NCBI GenBank assembly: GCA_046349315.1
Contig: JAXMCQ010000014.1
Coordinates: 87,359-151,358 of the forward strand
Origin: JAEUMG01 sp046349315
Lineage (GTDB): Bacteria > Pseudomonadota > Alphaproteobacteria > Rhizobiales > Aestuariivirgaceae
Direction: 5' to 3'
DNA length: 64,000 nucleotides
Shown one piece after another: positions 31,664 through 40,592 of the stretch. The translations under genes and the position numbers were made by a program. Each line of letters starts with the position of its first letter. Within the stretch, counting starts at the first letter, position 1. Below the pieces are notes generated by a model, which ran no database searches, was not told the origin of the DNA, and saw nothing but the letters and a program-made list of their open reading frames with translations.

Positions 31664-32845
31664 ATGTCCATTCTCGATGACATTTCCGCCGAACTTGAAG
31701 ATATCAAGGCCGCGTCACTCTGGAAGGCCGAGCGGCCGATCCTGTCGCCGCAGTGGAGCCGTATCGAGGTCGCACCGGGCCGCGAGGTGCTCAATTTTTG
31801 CGCCAACAACTATCTGGGCCTTGCCGATAATTCCGACCTGATCGACGCTGCCAAGGAAGCCCTCGACAGCCACGGGCTCGGCATGGCGTCGGTGCGCTTC
31901 ATCTGCGGCACCACGGATCTCCACCGCATGCTGGAGCGGCGCATCGCCGATTACCTCGATGCCGAGGATTCGATCCTCTACGCCACCTGTTTCGACGCCA
32001 ATGGCGGGGTATTCGAGCCCTTGTTCGGTGAGAAGGATGCGATCGTCTCCGACAGTCTGAACCACGCCTCGATCATCGACGGCATCCGGCTCTCGAAGGC
32101 CAAGCGGTATCGCTATGCGAATGGGGACATGACGGACCTCGAACGCCAGCTCACCGACGCCCGCCAAGGCGGGGCGCGGCGGATCATCGTCGTTACCGAC
32201 GGCGTCTTCTCGATGGATGGCTATTTCGCGAAGCTGAAAGAGATCAGGGCGCTCGCCGACCGGTTCGAGGCGCTATTGATGATCGATGACTGCCATGCGA
32301 CGGGATTCATCGGGCCGAAGGGGCGCGGCACGGCGGCAAGAGCCGGCATCAAAGCCGATATCATCACCAGCACGCTGGGCAAGGCGCTTGGCGGCTCGGC
32401 CGGCGGCTTCATCGTCGCCTCCAAGCCGATCGTCGAACTTATGCGGCAGCGTTCGCGGCCTTATCTGTTTTCCAACGCGCTTCCGCCGCCGATCGTCGGG
32501 GCGGCCCTCAAGGCAATCGATCTTGCCGAGCAGGGGGATGATCTGCGTGAAAGGCTTTTTGCCAACATGCGGCGGTTCCGGAGCGGCATGTCCAATGCCG
32601 GCTTCAACCTGTTGCCGGGCGAGCATCCGATCATTCCGGTCATGCTCGGCGAAGCGAGGCTCGCTCAGGAAATGGCGGCGAAGCTCTATGAGCAGGGGAT
32701 ATACGTGACCGGCTTCTTCTATCCCGTCGTGCCACAGGGAAAGGCGCGAATCCGCACGCAAATGTCGGCCGCGCATGCGACGCAGGATGTGGATGCGGCA
32801 ATCGCGGCTTTCACGCATGTTGGCCGCGAAATGGGAGTCATCTGA
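31664..32845 (+). CDS. kbl: Glycine C-acetyltransferase (2-amino-3-ketobutyrate CoA ligase)
   Basis: A 393-residue PLP enzyme. It splits 2-amino-3-ketobutyrate with CoA into glycine and acetyl-CoA, the second step of threonine breakdown. Signatures are NFCANNYLGLADN, DSLNHASIIDGIRL, the Asp of MIDDCHATGFIG, and the PLP-lysine motif TSTLGKALGGSAGGF. AAGGAG precedes the ATG at 31664. tdh follows after one base, so both act as one operon. Confidence 0.95.
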   Translation: MSILDDISAELEDIKAASLWKAERPILSPQWSRIEVAPGREVLNFCANNYLGLADNSDLIDAAKEALDSHGLGMASVRFICGTTDLHRMLERRIADYLDAEDSILYATCFDANGGVFEPLFGEKDAIVSDSLNHASIIDGIRLSKAKRYRYANGDMTDLERQLTDARQGGARRIIVVTDGVFSMDGYFAKLKEIRALADRFEALLMIDDCHATGFIGPKGRGTAARAGIKADIITSTLGKALGGSAGGFIVASKPIVELMRQRSRPYLFSNALPPPIVGAALKAIDLAEQGDDLRERLFANMRRFRSGMSNAGFNLLPGEHPIIPVMLGEARLAQEMAAKLYEQGIYVTGFFYPVVPQGKARIRTQMSAAHATQDVDAAIAAFTHVGREMGVI

Positions 32846-32846
32846 C

Positions 32847-33875
32847 ATGCGCGCATTGGTGAAGGCAGAGCGGGCGGAGGGGCTCGTCATGCGCGACGAG
32901 CCGAAGCCGGTCATCGGTCCGGACGATATCCTGATCAAGGTCGCCAAGACCGGTATCTGCGGCACCGATCTTCACATCTGGAATTGGGACCAATGGGCGC
33001 AGAAGACGATCCCCGTACCCATGGTGGTCGGCCATGAATTCGCGGGCACCGTTGCCGAGATCGGCAGCCATGTGCGCACCGTGAAGGTCGGCGACCGGGT
33101 GTCGGGCGAGGGCCATCTGATCGGCATGAAGAGCCGCATGGCGCGGGCCGGACACTTCCATCTCGATCCCGAGACCAAGGGCATCGGCGTCAACGTGCCG
33201 GGCGCCTTTGCGGATTTCGTCAAAATTCCCGCTTTCAACGCCATTCACCTGCCGCCAGAGGTCGATGACGAGGTGGCCTCGATCCTGGATCCTCTCGGCA
33301 ATGCAGTCCACACAGCCCTTACCTACGATCTCGTCGGCGAGGACGTCCTGATCACCGGGGCCGGGCCAATCGGCATCATGGCGGCGGCGGTGTGCCGGCA
33401 TGTCGGTGCACGGCATATCGTCATCACCGACATCAATGATTACCGGTTGGAATTGTGCCGGGCGGTAACCGATGCGGTGACCGTCAATGTGTCGCGAGAG
33501 GACCTCAATGACGTCATGCACCGTCTCCACATGCAGGAGGGCTTCGATATCGGGCTTGAAATGTCGGGCGCGCCGAAGGCCTTCGATCAGATGGTCGACC
33601 ACATGATCATTGGCGGCAAGATCGCCATGCTCGGCATTCCGTCGGGGCCGACGACGGTCGACTGGAACCGGGTGATCTTCAAATCGCTGACCATCAAGGG
33701 CATCTACGGCCGCGAGATGTTCGAAACCTGGTACAAGATGATCGCCATGCTGCAATCGGGCCTCGATATCAGGAAAGTGATCACCCACCGGATGAAGGCT
33801 GAAGATTTCGCCACCGGCTTCGCTCTCATGAAACAGGGCAGTTGCGGCAAAGTCGTGCTTGACTGGAGTGCCTGA
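32847..33875 (+). CDS. tdh: L-threonine 3-dehydrogenase, lacking the structural zinc cysteines
   Basis: A 342-residue zinc alcohol dehydrogenase-type enzyme that makes 2-amino-3-ketobutyrate from threonine. The catalytic zinc site is kept: GICGTDLHIW and VVGHEFAG. NAD binding is at ITGAGPIGIMAAAV. At the place where typical Tdh has four cysteines for structural zinc (GEGHITCGHC region) this protein reads GEGHLIGMKSRMARAGHFHL, with no Cys. The rest (GVNVPGAFADFVKIPAFNAI) is typical. It follows kbl by one base, which supports the assignment. Confidence 0.93.
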   Translation: MRALVKAERAEGLVMRDEPKPVIGPDDILIKVAKTGICGTDLHIWNWDQWAQKTIPVPMVVGHEFAGTVAEIGSHVRTVKVGDRVSGEGHLIGMKSRMARAGHFHLDPETKGIGVNVPGAFADFVKIPAFNAIHLPPEVDDEVASILDPLGNAVHTALTYDLVGEDVLITGAGPIGIMAAAVCRHVGARHIVITDINDYRLELCRAVTDAVTVNVSREDLNDVMHRLHMQEGFDIGLEMSGAPKAFDQMVDHMIIGGKIAMLGIPSGPTTVDWNRVIFKSLTIKGIYGREMFETWYKMIAMLQSGLDIRKVITHRMKAEDFATGFALMKQGSCGKVVLDWSA

Positions 33876-33893
33876 GCGGGTGTTCCTGCAGGC

Positions 33894-34895
33894 ATGCTGC
33901 GTGCCTATGGAACCGCCAATGGCTGCCTGACCGAGTACCCGCCGGATACGCGTCCGAAGGTACCGACGGATGCCGTGTGGATCGATCTGGTTGAGCCGAC
34001 CGAACTTGAGGAATCGACTGTCGAGGAGGCACTCGGCATCGATATTCCGACACGCGAGGAACTCGCCGAAATCGAGGCGTCAAGCCGGCTCTATCAGGAG
34101 GACGGCGCGACCTTCATGACCGCGACGCTCATTCGCCGCGGCGAAAATGACCGCCCCGAATCCTCCCCCGTCACCTTCATCGTCAAGGACCAGTGGCTCG
34201 TCACGGTGCGCTATCACCATCCACAGGCCTTCCCCGCCTATGTGCGCCGGGCGATGAAGCCGCAGACGACGTCAATGACGAGCTGGGGCATTCTCATCAG
34301 CCTGCTCGAAGCGGTGGTGGATCGCGCCGCCGACCATCTGGAGCGCGTCGGGCTCATCGTCGATGATACCTCGCGCCAGGTCTTCAATCGGCGCCAGATG
34401 CCGGGCGGCCGGCGCCAGCGCCGCAAAGCACCCAATCTTGAGGAACTCGTCGAAAAGATCGGCGAGGAGGGCGACTTTACCTCGAAGATGCGCGAGAGCC
34501 TGGTCTCGATCGGCCGCATGGGCGCCTATATGTCGGCCACGCTCGACGCCATAAAGCAGGTCAAGGAAGTAAAGGACCATCGCGCCAGGCTCAAGATCCT
34601 GCAGCGCGACATTGTCTCGCTGACCGACCACTCCTCGTTCCTGTCGGGCAAGATCAACTTCCTGCTCGATGCAGTACTTGGTCTCATCAATATCGAGCAG
34701 GCGGGCATCATCAAGATATTCTCGGTTGCCGCCGTGGTCTTCCTGCCGCCGACATTGGTGGCGAGCGTCTACGGGATGAATTTTCGCTTCATGCCCGAAC
34801 TCGAGTGGACCTACGGCTATCCCTTCGCCATCGGGCTTATGATCCTTTCCGCCTTGCTGCCCTGGCTCTATTTCAAGCAAAAGGGCTGGCTCTGA
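33894..34895 (+). CDS. corA: CorA-family magnesium transporter
   Basis: A 333-residue CorA protein. A large cytoplasmic N-terminal domain with charged helices is followed by two membrane helices at the C-terminus (IFSVAAVVFLPPTLVASVYGMNF and GYPFAIGLMILSALLPWLYF). The signature Gly-Met-Asn lies at the end of the first helix in VYGMNF. It probably imports Mg2+, with Co2+ or Ni2+ as minor substrates. Its stop is 6 bases before the pseudouridine synthase start. Confidence 0.93.
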   Translation: MLRAYGTANGCLTEYPPDTRPKVPTDAVWIDLVEPTELEESTVEEALGIDIPTREELAEIEASSRLYQEDGATFMTATLIRRGENDRPESSPVTFIVKDQWLVTVRYHHPQAFPAYVRRAMKPQTTSMTSWGILISLLEAVVDRAADHLERVGLIVDDTSRQVFNRRQMPGGRRQRRKAPNLEELVEKIGEEGDFTSKMRESLVSIGRMGAYMSATLDAIKQVKEVKDHRARLKILQRDIVSLTDHSSFLSGKINFLLDAVLGLINIEQAGIIKIFSVAAVVFLPPTLVASVYGMNFRFMPELEWTYGYPFAIGLMILSALLPWLYFKQKGWL

Positions 34896-34901
34896 GGCGT
34901 C

Positions 34902-35894
34902 GTGGCTGAGGTCACGCGGCATATCGTTTCGCGCGAGGAAGACGGCATGCGGCTCGACCGCTGGTTCCGCGTGCATCTGCCGCAAGTCAATTTCGCCTAT
35001 CTCAACAAGCTGACGCGCTCGGGCCAGGTTCGGGTCGAAGGCGGCCGGGCGCGGACCAATACGCGGCTCATGGAAGGCCAGGAAATCCGCGTGCCGCCGC
35101 TCAATTTCGAGAAGAAGCCGGCCGACGAGCCTTCAGCCGAGGTGAAGCCGCTGACCAAGGCCGACCGCGCGCTCATCAAGGATATGACGCTTTTTGAGGA
35201 CAAGGACCTCTTGATCCTCAATAAGCCGCCGGGCCTTGCGGTGCAGGGTGGCACCGGCACGCATCGCCATCTCGATGGACTGCTCGAAAGCCTGGGTCTT
35301 GAACTGGGCGAACGCCCGAGACTCGTGCATCGGCTCGATCGCGACACGTCGGGGGTTATCGTCATCGCCAAGCGCCGCGCGATAGCCGCTGCGCTCGGAA
35401 AACTCTTCGCGACGCGGGGCGTGAAGAAGACCTATTGGGCGGCGGTGCGTGGCGTGCCGTCGCCGGCGCAAGGCAAGGTCGATGTGGCGCTCATCAAGGC
35501 CAAGGGGCCGCGCGGCGATCAAGTGCGCCCAAGCGAAGAGGGCGAGGAAGACGACGCCCAGCGCGCGGTGACGCACTACAGCGTCATCGACAAGGCGCCT
35601 CCGGTCCTCGCCTGGGTTTCGCTGAAACCCGTTACCGGCAGGCAGCATCAATTGCGTGCGCATATGGCGCATATCGGTACCCCGATCGCGGGAGACGAGA
35701 AGTATCATGGCGACAAGGATCTTCCGGCCTCGATCAGCCGCAAGCTCCATCTCCATGCGCGGCGCATCGTGTTTGCGCATCCCCGCGACGGCAAGATTGT
35801 CGATGTGACGGCGCCATTGCCACCGCATATGCGCGAGACGTTCCAGTTGTTCGGCTTCGATGCCGATCGCTATGAGGCGGCGGAGGAAGCATGA
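34902..35894 (+). CDS. Pseudouridine synthase, RluC/RluD family
   Basis: A 330-residue enzyme starting at GTG 34902. An N-terminal S4 RNA-binding domain (GMRLDRWFRVHLPQVNFAYLNKLTRSGQVRV) precedes the catalytic domain with PRLVHRLDRDTSGVIVIAK, where Asp of HRLDRDTSG is the catalytic residue. C-terminal GRQHQLRAHMAHIGTPIAGDEKY is typical for RluC. It modifies uridines in 23S rRNA; RluC is the likely type. The start of the ATP12 gene overlaps its stop by 4 bases. Confidence 0.9.
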   Translation: MAEVTRHIVSREEDGMRLDRWFRVHLPQVNFAYLNKLTRSGQVRVEGGRARTNTRLMEGQEIRVPPLNFEKKPADEPSAEVKPLTKADRALIKDMTLFEDKDLLILNKPPGLAVQGGTGTHRHLDGLLESLGLELGERPRLVHRLDRDTSGVIVIAKRRAIAAALGKLFATRGVKKTYWAAVRGVPSPAQGKVDVALIKAKGPRGDQVRPSEEGEEDDAQRAVTHYSVIDKAPPVLAWVSLKPVTGRQHQLRAHMAHIGTPIAGDEKYHGDKDLPASISRKLHLHARRIVFAHPRDGKIVDVTAPLPPHMRETFQLFGFDADRYEAAEEA

Positions 35895-36598
35895 CCACAA
35901 CGCCGCGCAAGCGCTTCTACAAGGCGGCCAGCGTTACCGACGACAATGGCATCGCACTCGACGGCCGGCCGGTACGCACGCCGATGAAGCAACCTCTAAG
36001 GCTTCCGACCCGCGCACTCGCCGAGGCGATCGCCAAGGAATGGGATGGACAGGGCGACACGATCAATCCCTCCGCCATGATCCTCACCAAGCTCGCCAAT
36101 ACCGCGATCGATCGGGTGGCCGACGATCAGCAGCGCATCGCCGATGAGATCGTGAAATTCGCCGGCACTGATCAGGTGAGCTACCGGGCGCATGAACCCG
36201 AAGGCCTCGTGACGCGCCAGGCGGAACACTGGAACCCGGTCATCGACTGGGCGATGGCGCACCTCGATGCGCCCTTCGTGACGACGACCGGCATCGTCCA
36301 TCGCGAACAGCCAGCCGAAGCGCTCGGCGCCTTTGGGCGGCATGTTCAGCGGCTCGATCCCTGGACGCTAACAGCGCTTCACAATCTCGCAACGATCACC
36401 GGCTCGGCCTTGATCGCGGCCATGCTTGCCGAAGGTGCGCTCGATCGCGAAGCCGCCTGGCGGGCAGCCTTTGTCGACGAGGATTGGGAGGCCGAGCATT
36501 GGGGGCAGGACGAGGAGGCGGTGCAGCGGCGCGGCGCGCTCAGGCGCGAGTTCGACGCCTGCGCCGATTTCCTCGAACTTGCGCGGCAGAAGCAATAG
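35891..36598 (+). CDS. ATP12-family F1-ATPase assembly chaperone
   Basis: A 235-residue protein matching the ATP12 family: RFYKAASVTDDNGIALDGRPVRTP near the N-terminus, LAEAIAKEWDGQGD, and RQAEHWNPVIDWA. ATP12 helps assemble the alpha subunit of F1 ATP synthase in mitochondria; bacterial members are nearly limited to alphaproteobacteria and are thought to act likewise. It is translated in overlap with the upstream pseudouridine synthase gene. Confidence 0.92.
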   Translation: MTTTPRKRFYKAASVTDDNGIALDGRPVRTPMKQPLRLPTRALAEAIAKEWDGQGDTINPSAMILTKLANTAIDRVADDQQRIADEIVKFAGTDQVSYRAHEPEGLVTRQAEHWNPVIDWAMAHLDAPFVTTTGIVHREQPAEALGAFGRHVQRLDPWTLTALHNLATITGSALIAAMLAEGALDREAAWRAAFVDEDWEAEHWGQDEEAVQRRGALRREFDACADFLELARQKQ

Positions 36599-36608
36599 GG
36601 GGACGGCC

Positions 36609-38708
36609 ATGACGCGCGATGCGCGCTACGACATTCTGTTCGAGCCGGTGAAGATCGGACCGGTCACGACGAAGAACCGCTTTTTCCAGGTGCCGCATTG
36701 CAACGGCATGGGCTATCGCGACGCGACGTCCAATGCCGTCATGCGCGAGATCAAAGCGGAAGGCGGTTGGGGTGTCATCTCGACCGAGCAGACGGAAATC
36801 CATCCCACCGGCGATATTGCTCCCTTCATCGAGTTGCGGCTCTGGGATGACCAGGATGTGCCGATGCTGGCGCGCATCGCCGATGCCATCCACAAGTACG
36901 ACGCGCTCGCCGCGCTCGAGCTCTGCCACAATGGCATGAATTCGGCCAATCTCTACAGCCGTGAAGTGCCGCTTGGGCCTGCGAACCTGCCCGTCGCCAC
37001 GGCCTTCAATGATCCTGTGCAGGCGCGCGCCATGGACAAGGAGGATATCAAGAACCTGCGGCGCTGGCATCGCAATGCCGCCTTGCGGGGGAAGAAGGCG
37101 GGCTACGACATCGCCTATGTCTATGCCGGCAAGCTCTTCGGAGGCGCCATGTATTTCATTTCGCGGCGCTACAACACGCGTGGCGATGAATATGGCGGGA
37201 GTCTTGAAAACCGCTCACGCCTGTTGCGCGAATTGATCGAGGACACCAAGGATGCCGTTGGCGACAGCATGGGCGTGGTGTGTCGCATTTCGGTCGATGA
37301 ATTGCTGGGTGAGGAGGGGCTTCACGCGCCGGAAGCGCGCGACATGGTCGCCATGATGGCGGAACTTCCAGATTGCTGGGACCTCACCTTGTCCGGCTGG
37401 GAAAATGACAGCCAGACCTCGCGCTTTGCTGCGGAAGCCTTTCAGGAACCCTTCGTCACCGGGCTCAAGCAAGTTACGACCAAGCCGGTGGTCGGCGTCG
37501 GCCGCTTCACTTCGCCCGACACGATGGTCCGCATGGTGAAGAGCGGCATACTCGACCTGATCGGTGCGGCGCGGCCGTCGATCGCCGATCCCTTCCTGCC
37601 GAAGAAGATCGAAGAAGGCCGGATCGAAGACATCCGGGAATGTATCGGCTGCAATATGTGCGTGGCGGGCGACTTCACCACGACACCAAGCCGCTGCACG
37701 CAGAATCCGTCCTTCTCGGAAGAATGGCGCAAGGGCTGGCATCCCGAGCGCATTCGCCCGCGGCATACGGATGCAAAGGTTCTCGTCGTCGGCTCGGGAC
37801 CGGCGGGACTCGAGGCCTCGATGATGCTTGGCCGGCGCGGCTATCAGGTGACTTTGGCCGAAGCGTCGGGTGACCTCGGCGGCCGCGTTGCCAAGGAACG
37901 AAAATTTCCGGGACTTTCGGCCTGGGGGCGCGTTGCCGATTATCGCCTGGGGCAGATCGCCAGCATGCCTAATGTCGAAGTCTATCGCGGCAGCACGCTG
38001 ACCGCGGACGATGTCCTGGCACTCGGTGCGCGCTATGTCGCGCTGGCGACGGGCGCCACGTGGCGGCGCGATGGCGTGGCGCGGCGTGTGCTCAAGCCGG
38101 TGCCGATTGCGCCCGAAGCAGAAGTACTGACGCCGGACGATATCTTGGCCGGCCGGATGCCGAGTAATCGCAACGTGCTCGTCTATGATGACGACCATTA
38201 TTACATGGGCGGGGTTGTCGCCGAACATCTGGCACGCGCCGGTTTCTCCGTAACGCTCGCGACAACCTCGCCTATGGTTTCGGCCTGGACCTTCATGACC
38301 ATGGAACAGGCCTTCATCCAGGCGCGGATCATCGAGCTTGGCATCCGCATCGAATGCAATCGCGTATTGCGATCGATCGATCGGGAAGGGGCGGAGTTCG
38401 GCTGCGCATTCACGGGACGCCCGCACAGGATCGAAGCCGCGTCAGTCATTCTGGTGACGGCGCGCGTTCCGGAAACAGGTCTGCATGGAGCGCTGCGGGT
38501 GCGCGAGGCGGAGTGGGCGGATAGTGGCCTGGAGTCGGTGACGCTCATAGGGGATGCGATGGCGCCGGCGACCATCGCACATGCGGTCTATGAGGGGAGG
38601 CGCTATGCCGAACAGCTCGGCGAGGCGGTCGATCCCGACAAGGTTGCGTTTAAACGCGAGGTGGCGGGGCTGGCGGCCGGCTGGAGGTATACTGGCGGCG
38701 CTGAATAA
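36609..38708 (+). CDS. Trimethylamine/histamine dehydrogenase-family iron-sulfur flavoprotein
   Basis: A 699-residue oxidoreductase. The N-terminal FMN barrel closely resembles trimethylamine dehydrogenase (DILFEPVKIGP, RFFQVPHCNGMG) and keeps the Cys (31) that carries 6-S-cysteinyl FMN. A 4Fe-4S motif CIGCNMC is followed 12 residues later by Cys-Thr-Gln-Asn, then come two dinucleotide-binding regions (VVGSGPAGLEASMMLG). The residues that form the aromatic bowl for trimethylamine (Tyr60, Trp264, Trp355) are Gln61, Trp264 and Asp355 here, the set reported for histamine dehydrogenase. It probably deaminates a primary amine such as histamine, agmatine or putrescine rather than trimethylamine. 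Confidence 0.85.
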   Translation: MTRDARYDILFEPVKIGPVTTKNRFFQVPHCNGMGYRDATSNAVMREIKAEGGWGVISTEQTEIHPTGDIAPFIELRLWDDQDVPMLARIADAIHKYDALAALELCHNGMNSANLYSREVPLGPANLPVATAFNDPVQARAMDKEDIKNLRRWHRNAALRGKKAGYDIAYVYAGKLFGGAMYFISRRYNTRGDEYGGSLENRSRLLRELIEDTKDAVGDSMGVVCRISVDELLGEEGLHAPEARDMVAMMAELPDCWDLTLSGWENDSQTSRFAAEAFQEPFVTGLKQVTTKPVVGVGRFTSPDTMVRMVKSGILDLIGAARPSIADPFLPKKIEEGRIEDIRECIGCNMCVAGDFTTTPSRCTQNPSFSEEWRKGWHPERIRPRHTDAKVLVVGSGPAGLEASMMLGRRGYQVTLAEASGDLGGRVAKERKFPGLSAWGRVADYRLGQIASMPNVEVYRGSTLTADDVLALGARYVALATGATWRRDGVARRVLKPVPIAPEAEVLTPDDILAGRMPSNRNVLVYDDDHYYMGGVVAEHLARAGFSVTLATTSPMVSAWTFMTMEQAFIQARIIELGIRIECNRVLRSIDREGAEFGCAFTGRPHRIEAASVILVTARVPETGLHGALRVREAEWADSGLESVTLIGDAMAPATIAHAVYEGRRYAEQLGEAVDPDKVAFKREVAGLAAGWRYTGGAE

Positions 38709-38783
38709 CTCCCGGTTGTGCCGATCAGGGCAAACGGCTAGTTTTCCGGGCCTGCATTTGCTGCGAGATGTCTTGCCCGCTTC

Positions 38784-39197
38784 ATGCGTGAACCCCGCTT
38801 GTCAGTGATTATCCCGGCCCAAAACAGGGGTCGGTACCTGCCTTTCGCCCTGGCATCAATCCAGCTACGGCAGCGGTCCGGGAGCAAGAGGTTGATGCGC
38901 TATACCGGTGTCGATCAGCACCGCTTTGCGGCGCAGACGACCTTGAACGCCCTGGTGCAGTGCGTCGTTGCGCATGCGGGACGAAGCGCCGTCAAACCAG
39001 CGATTCCGGCAGAGATCCCGCGGGCGCTTGGGCCGCCGACCGTATTGGTGCTGCGGCGTCATGAGGACAGGACGATCGCCCGCATCGGAAAACTCGTGAG
39101 GTCGCTGCCCGGTTACCGCTTCGAACGTGGCCCCGATCCGAGTGAGGCCGCCAGCGTTTTCGACGGCTGGCTGAACAAGGCAGAACGGGCAGCGTAG
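38784..39197 (+). CDS. Hypothetical protein with a glycosyltransferase family 2-like N-terminus
   Basis: A 137-residue reading frame. Residues 4-26 (PRLSVIIPAQNRGRYLPFAL) look just like the start of a family 2 glycosyltransferase, but after residue 30 the similarity ends and the rest (from about MRYTGVDQHRF) is unrelated and not recognised. It may be a glycosyltransferase remnant fused to a short gene whose own start would be at 38895. The TAG stop overlaps the GTG start of the next gene by one base, so the second part at least is probably translated. Confidence 0.5.
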   Translation: MREPRLSVIIPAQNRGRYLPFALASIQLRQRSGSKRLMRYTGVDQHRFAAQTTLNALVQCVVAHAGRSAVKPAIPAEIPRALGPPTVLVLRRHEDRTIARIGKLVRSLPGYRFERGPDPSEAASVFDGWLNKAERAA

Positions 39198-40582
39198 TGA
39201 GCGACGCCGGGCCAGGCCTCCCAAAGGGCCCACTCGATCTCCTTGCGAAGGCAGCGCTTGCGCCGCCGGGGGTCGCAAAAGAAGCCTGGCTTGAATGGCG
39301 GCGGAATTACAGCATCGATGAGACGCCATGGAACGAGGTGCGAATGCTCGGCAGCACGGCGCCACGCCTCAAGTGGTTGGAGAGCGATGCCAATATCGCG
39401 CCACGCGTTCAGGGTATCCGAAAGTTTCTCTACGCTCACACCCAGATGTGTCTCATGGGCGCCATGGAGGGCATGCGCACTCTCAATGGAGCTTCAATCC
39501 CGATCCTGCTGATGAAGGGTGCGGCCCGCATCGCGCGCGACCCCACTGCTGCTCAAGAAAGATTGATACGCGACGTCGACGTGCTCGTCCCTTTCAAGGA
39601 CAAATCGCGTGCCTTCGACATGCTTAGTGCCTCCGGGTGGGGCTACAAACCATCCGCCAGATGGCAGGATTTTTGGCGCGGTATCGATGAGACCAGTCAC
39701 CATGCTTGGTCATTCACCAAGGGAAATGCTGACATCGACCTGCATCATCACTCCAACCATCTGAACAGGCTTGTTGGTGATGATGACTTGTTATGGCAGC
39801 GCGCAAAATCTTTGAATTGGCGTGGATTGCCGGTGTTTGTTCCGGCGGCGAGTGACAATCTACTGATGTCGATTGTGCATGGGGTGCGGTGGTCGAAAGA
39901 ACAGGCCGCGGACTGGACGATCGATGCCTCCGCCGCGATCGATAGTGGAGGGGTGGATTGGCCGGCTTTCGTAACCGAGGCAAAATCGCGAAAGGTTGAA
40001 GCTGTGGCGGTTTCCGGCCTCCGGTATTTGTCGAATGCCTTGGGAAAGCCCATTCCCGCGGACGCCATCGCGGAACTTGAAGACGCGGTCACGCCAATGC
40101 AGCTCTCGGAAATGGAACATTATGTTGCCGCACCCATGGCGCGAGACTTTCCAGAGGCCGCGTCGGCCTATTCGATGAGCGTGGAACGGTTGTCAGAACG
40201 CCGGAAGACGCGTGTTTCGGAGAGCGGCGCCGCGGAAGAGAGGCAGTTGCGCATCGAATTTCCCTTCGTCGCAAATGCGCCGTGCAAGATCGCCATTGCC
40301 GATCTCGGTGATCACGCGGAAAGCCCGAAAATCGTTGTTCAACTCCGGTCCGGGCTGCCCAGCGGAACGAGACTCCTTGGTTCGGTCGGCATCATGGGGG
40401 TGCTTTTGGATCATGCATTCGCAGAGACGAGATCGGGCGAACAGGCAGACGGGTCCTGCGAGTTCACTTTCTCAGTCAATCTTCCACTGCTGAGGGCGAG
40501 AGGGGCAACAGCGATTCTCTTCGTTGCAGGCGTTTCGGGCGACGCCACGCCGCTCTACTGGCACCGGGAGTTCAAGGCTTGA
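39197..40582 (+). CDS. Nucleotidyltransferase family protein (PF14907 type)
   Basis: A 461-residue protein from GTG 39197. The centre has LLMKGAARIARDPTAAQERLIRDVDVLVP, the pattern of uncharacterised nucleotidyltransferases (LLKG then DxDxLV), and a later DIDLHHHSNH. Residues after about 300 form a separate region rich in beta strands. Codon use is slightly less GC-biased than in flanking housekeeping genes. Such proteins occur beside exopolysaccharide or peptide-modifying gene sets, but none of these is present here. Function unknown; the pair may be a fragment of a larger accessory cluster. Confidence 0.7.
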   Translation: MSDAGPGLPKGPLDLLAKAALAPPGVAKEAWLEWRRNYSIDETPWNEVRMLGSTAPRLKWLESDANIAPRVQGIRKFLYAHTQMCLMGAMEGMRTLNGASIPILLMKGAARIARDPTAAQERLIRDVDVLVPFKDKSRAFDMLSASGWGYKPSARWQDFWRGIDETSHHAWSFTKGNADIDLHHHSNHLNRLVGDDDLLWQRAKSLNWRGLPVFVPAASDNLLMSIVHGVRWSKEQAADWTIDASAAIDSGGVDWPAFVTEAKSRKVEAVAVSGLRYLSNALGKPIPADAIAELEDAVTPMQLSEMEHYVAAPMARDFPEAASAYSMSVERLSERRKTRVSESGAAEERQLRIEFPFVANAPCKIAIADLGDHAESPKIVVQLRSGLPSGTRLLGSVGIMGVLLDHAFAETRSGEQADGSCEFTFSVNLPLLRARGATAILFVAGVSGDATPLYWHREFKA

Positions 40583-40592
40583 GCCAGGTTGT

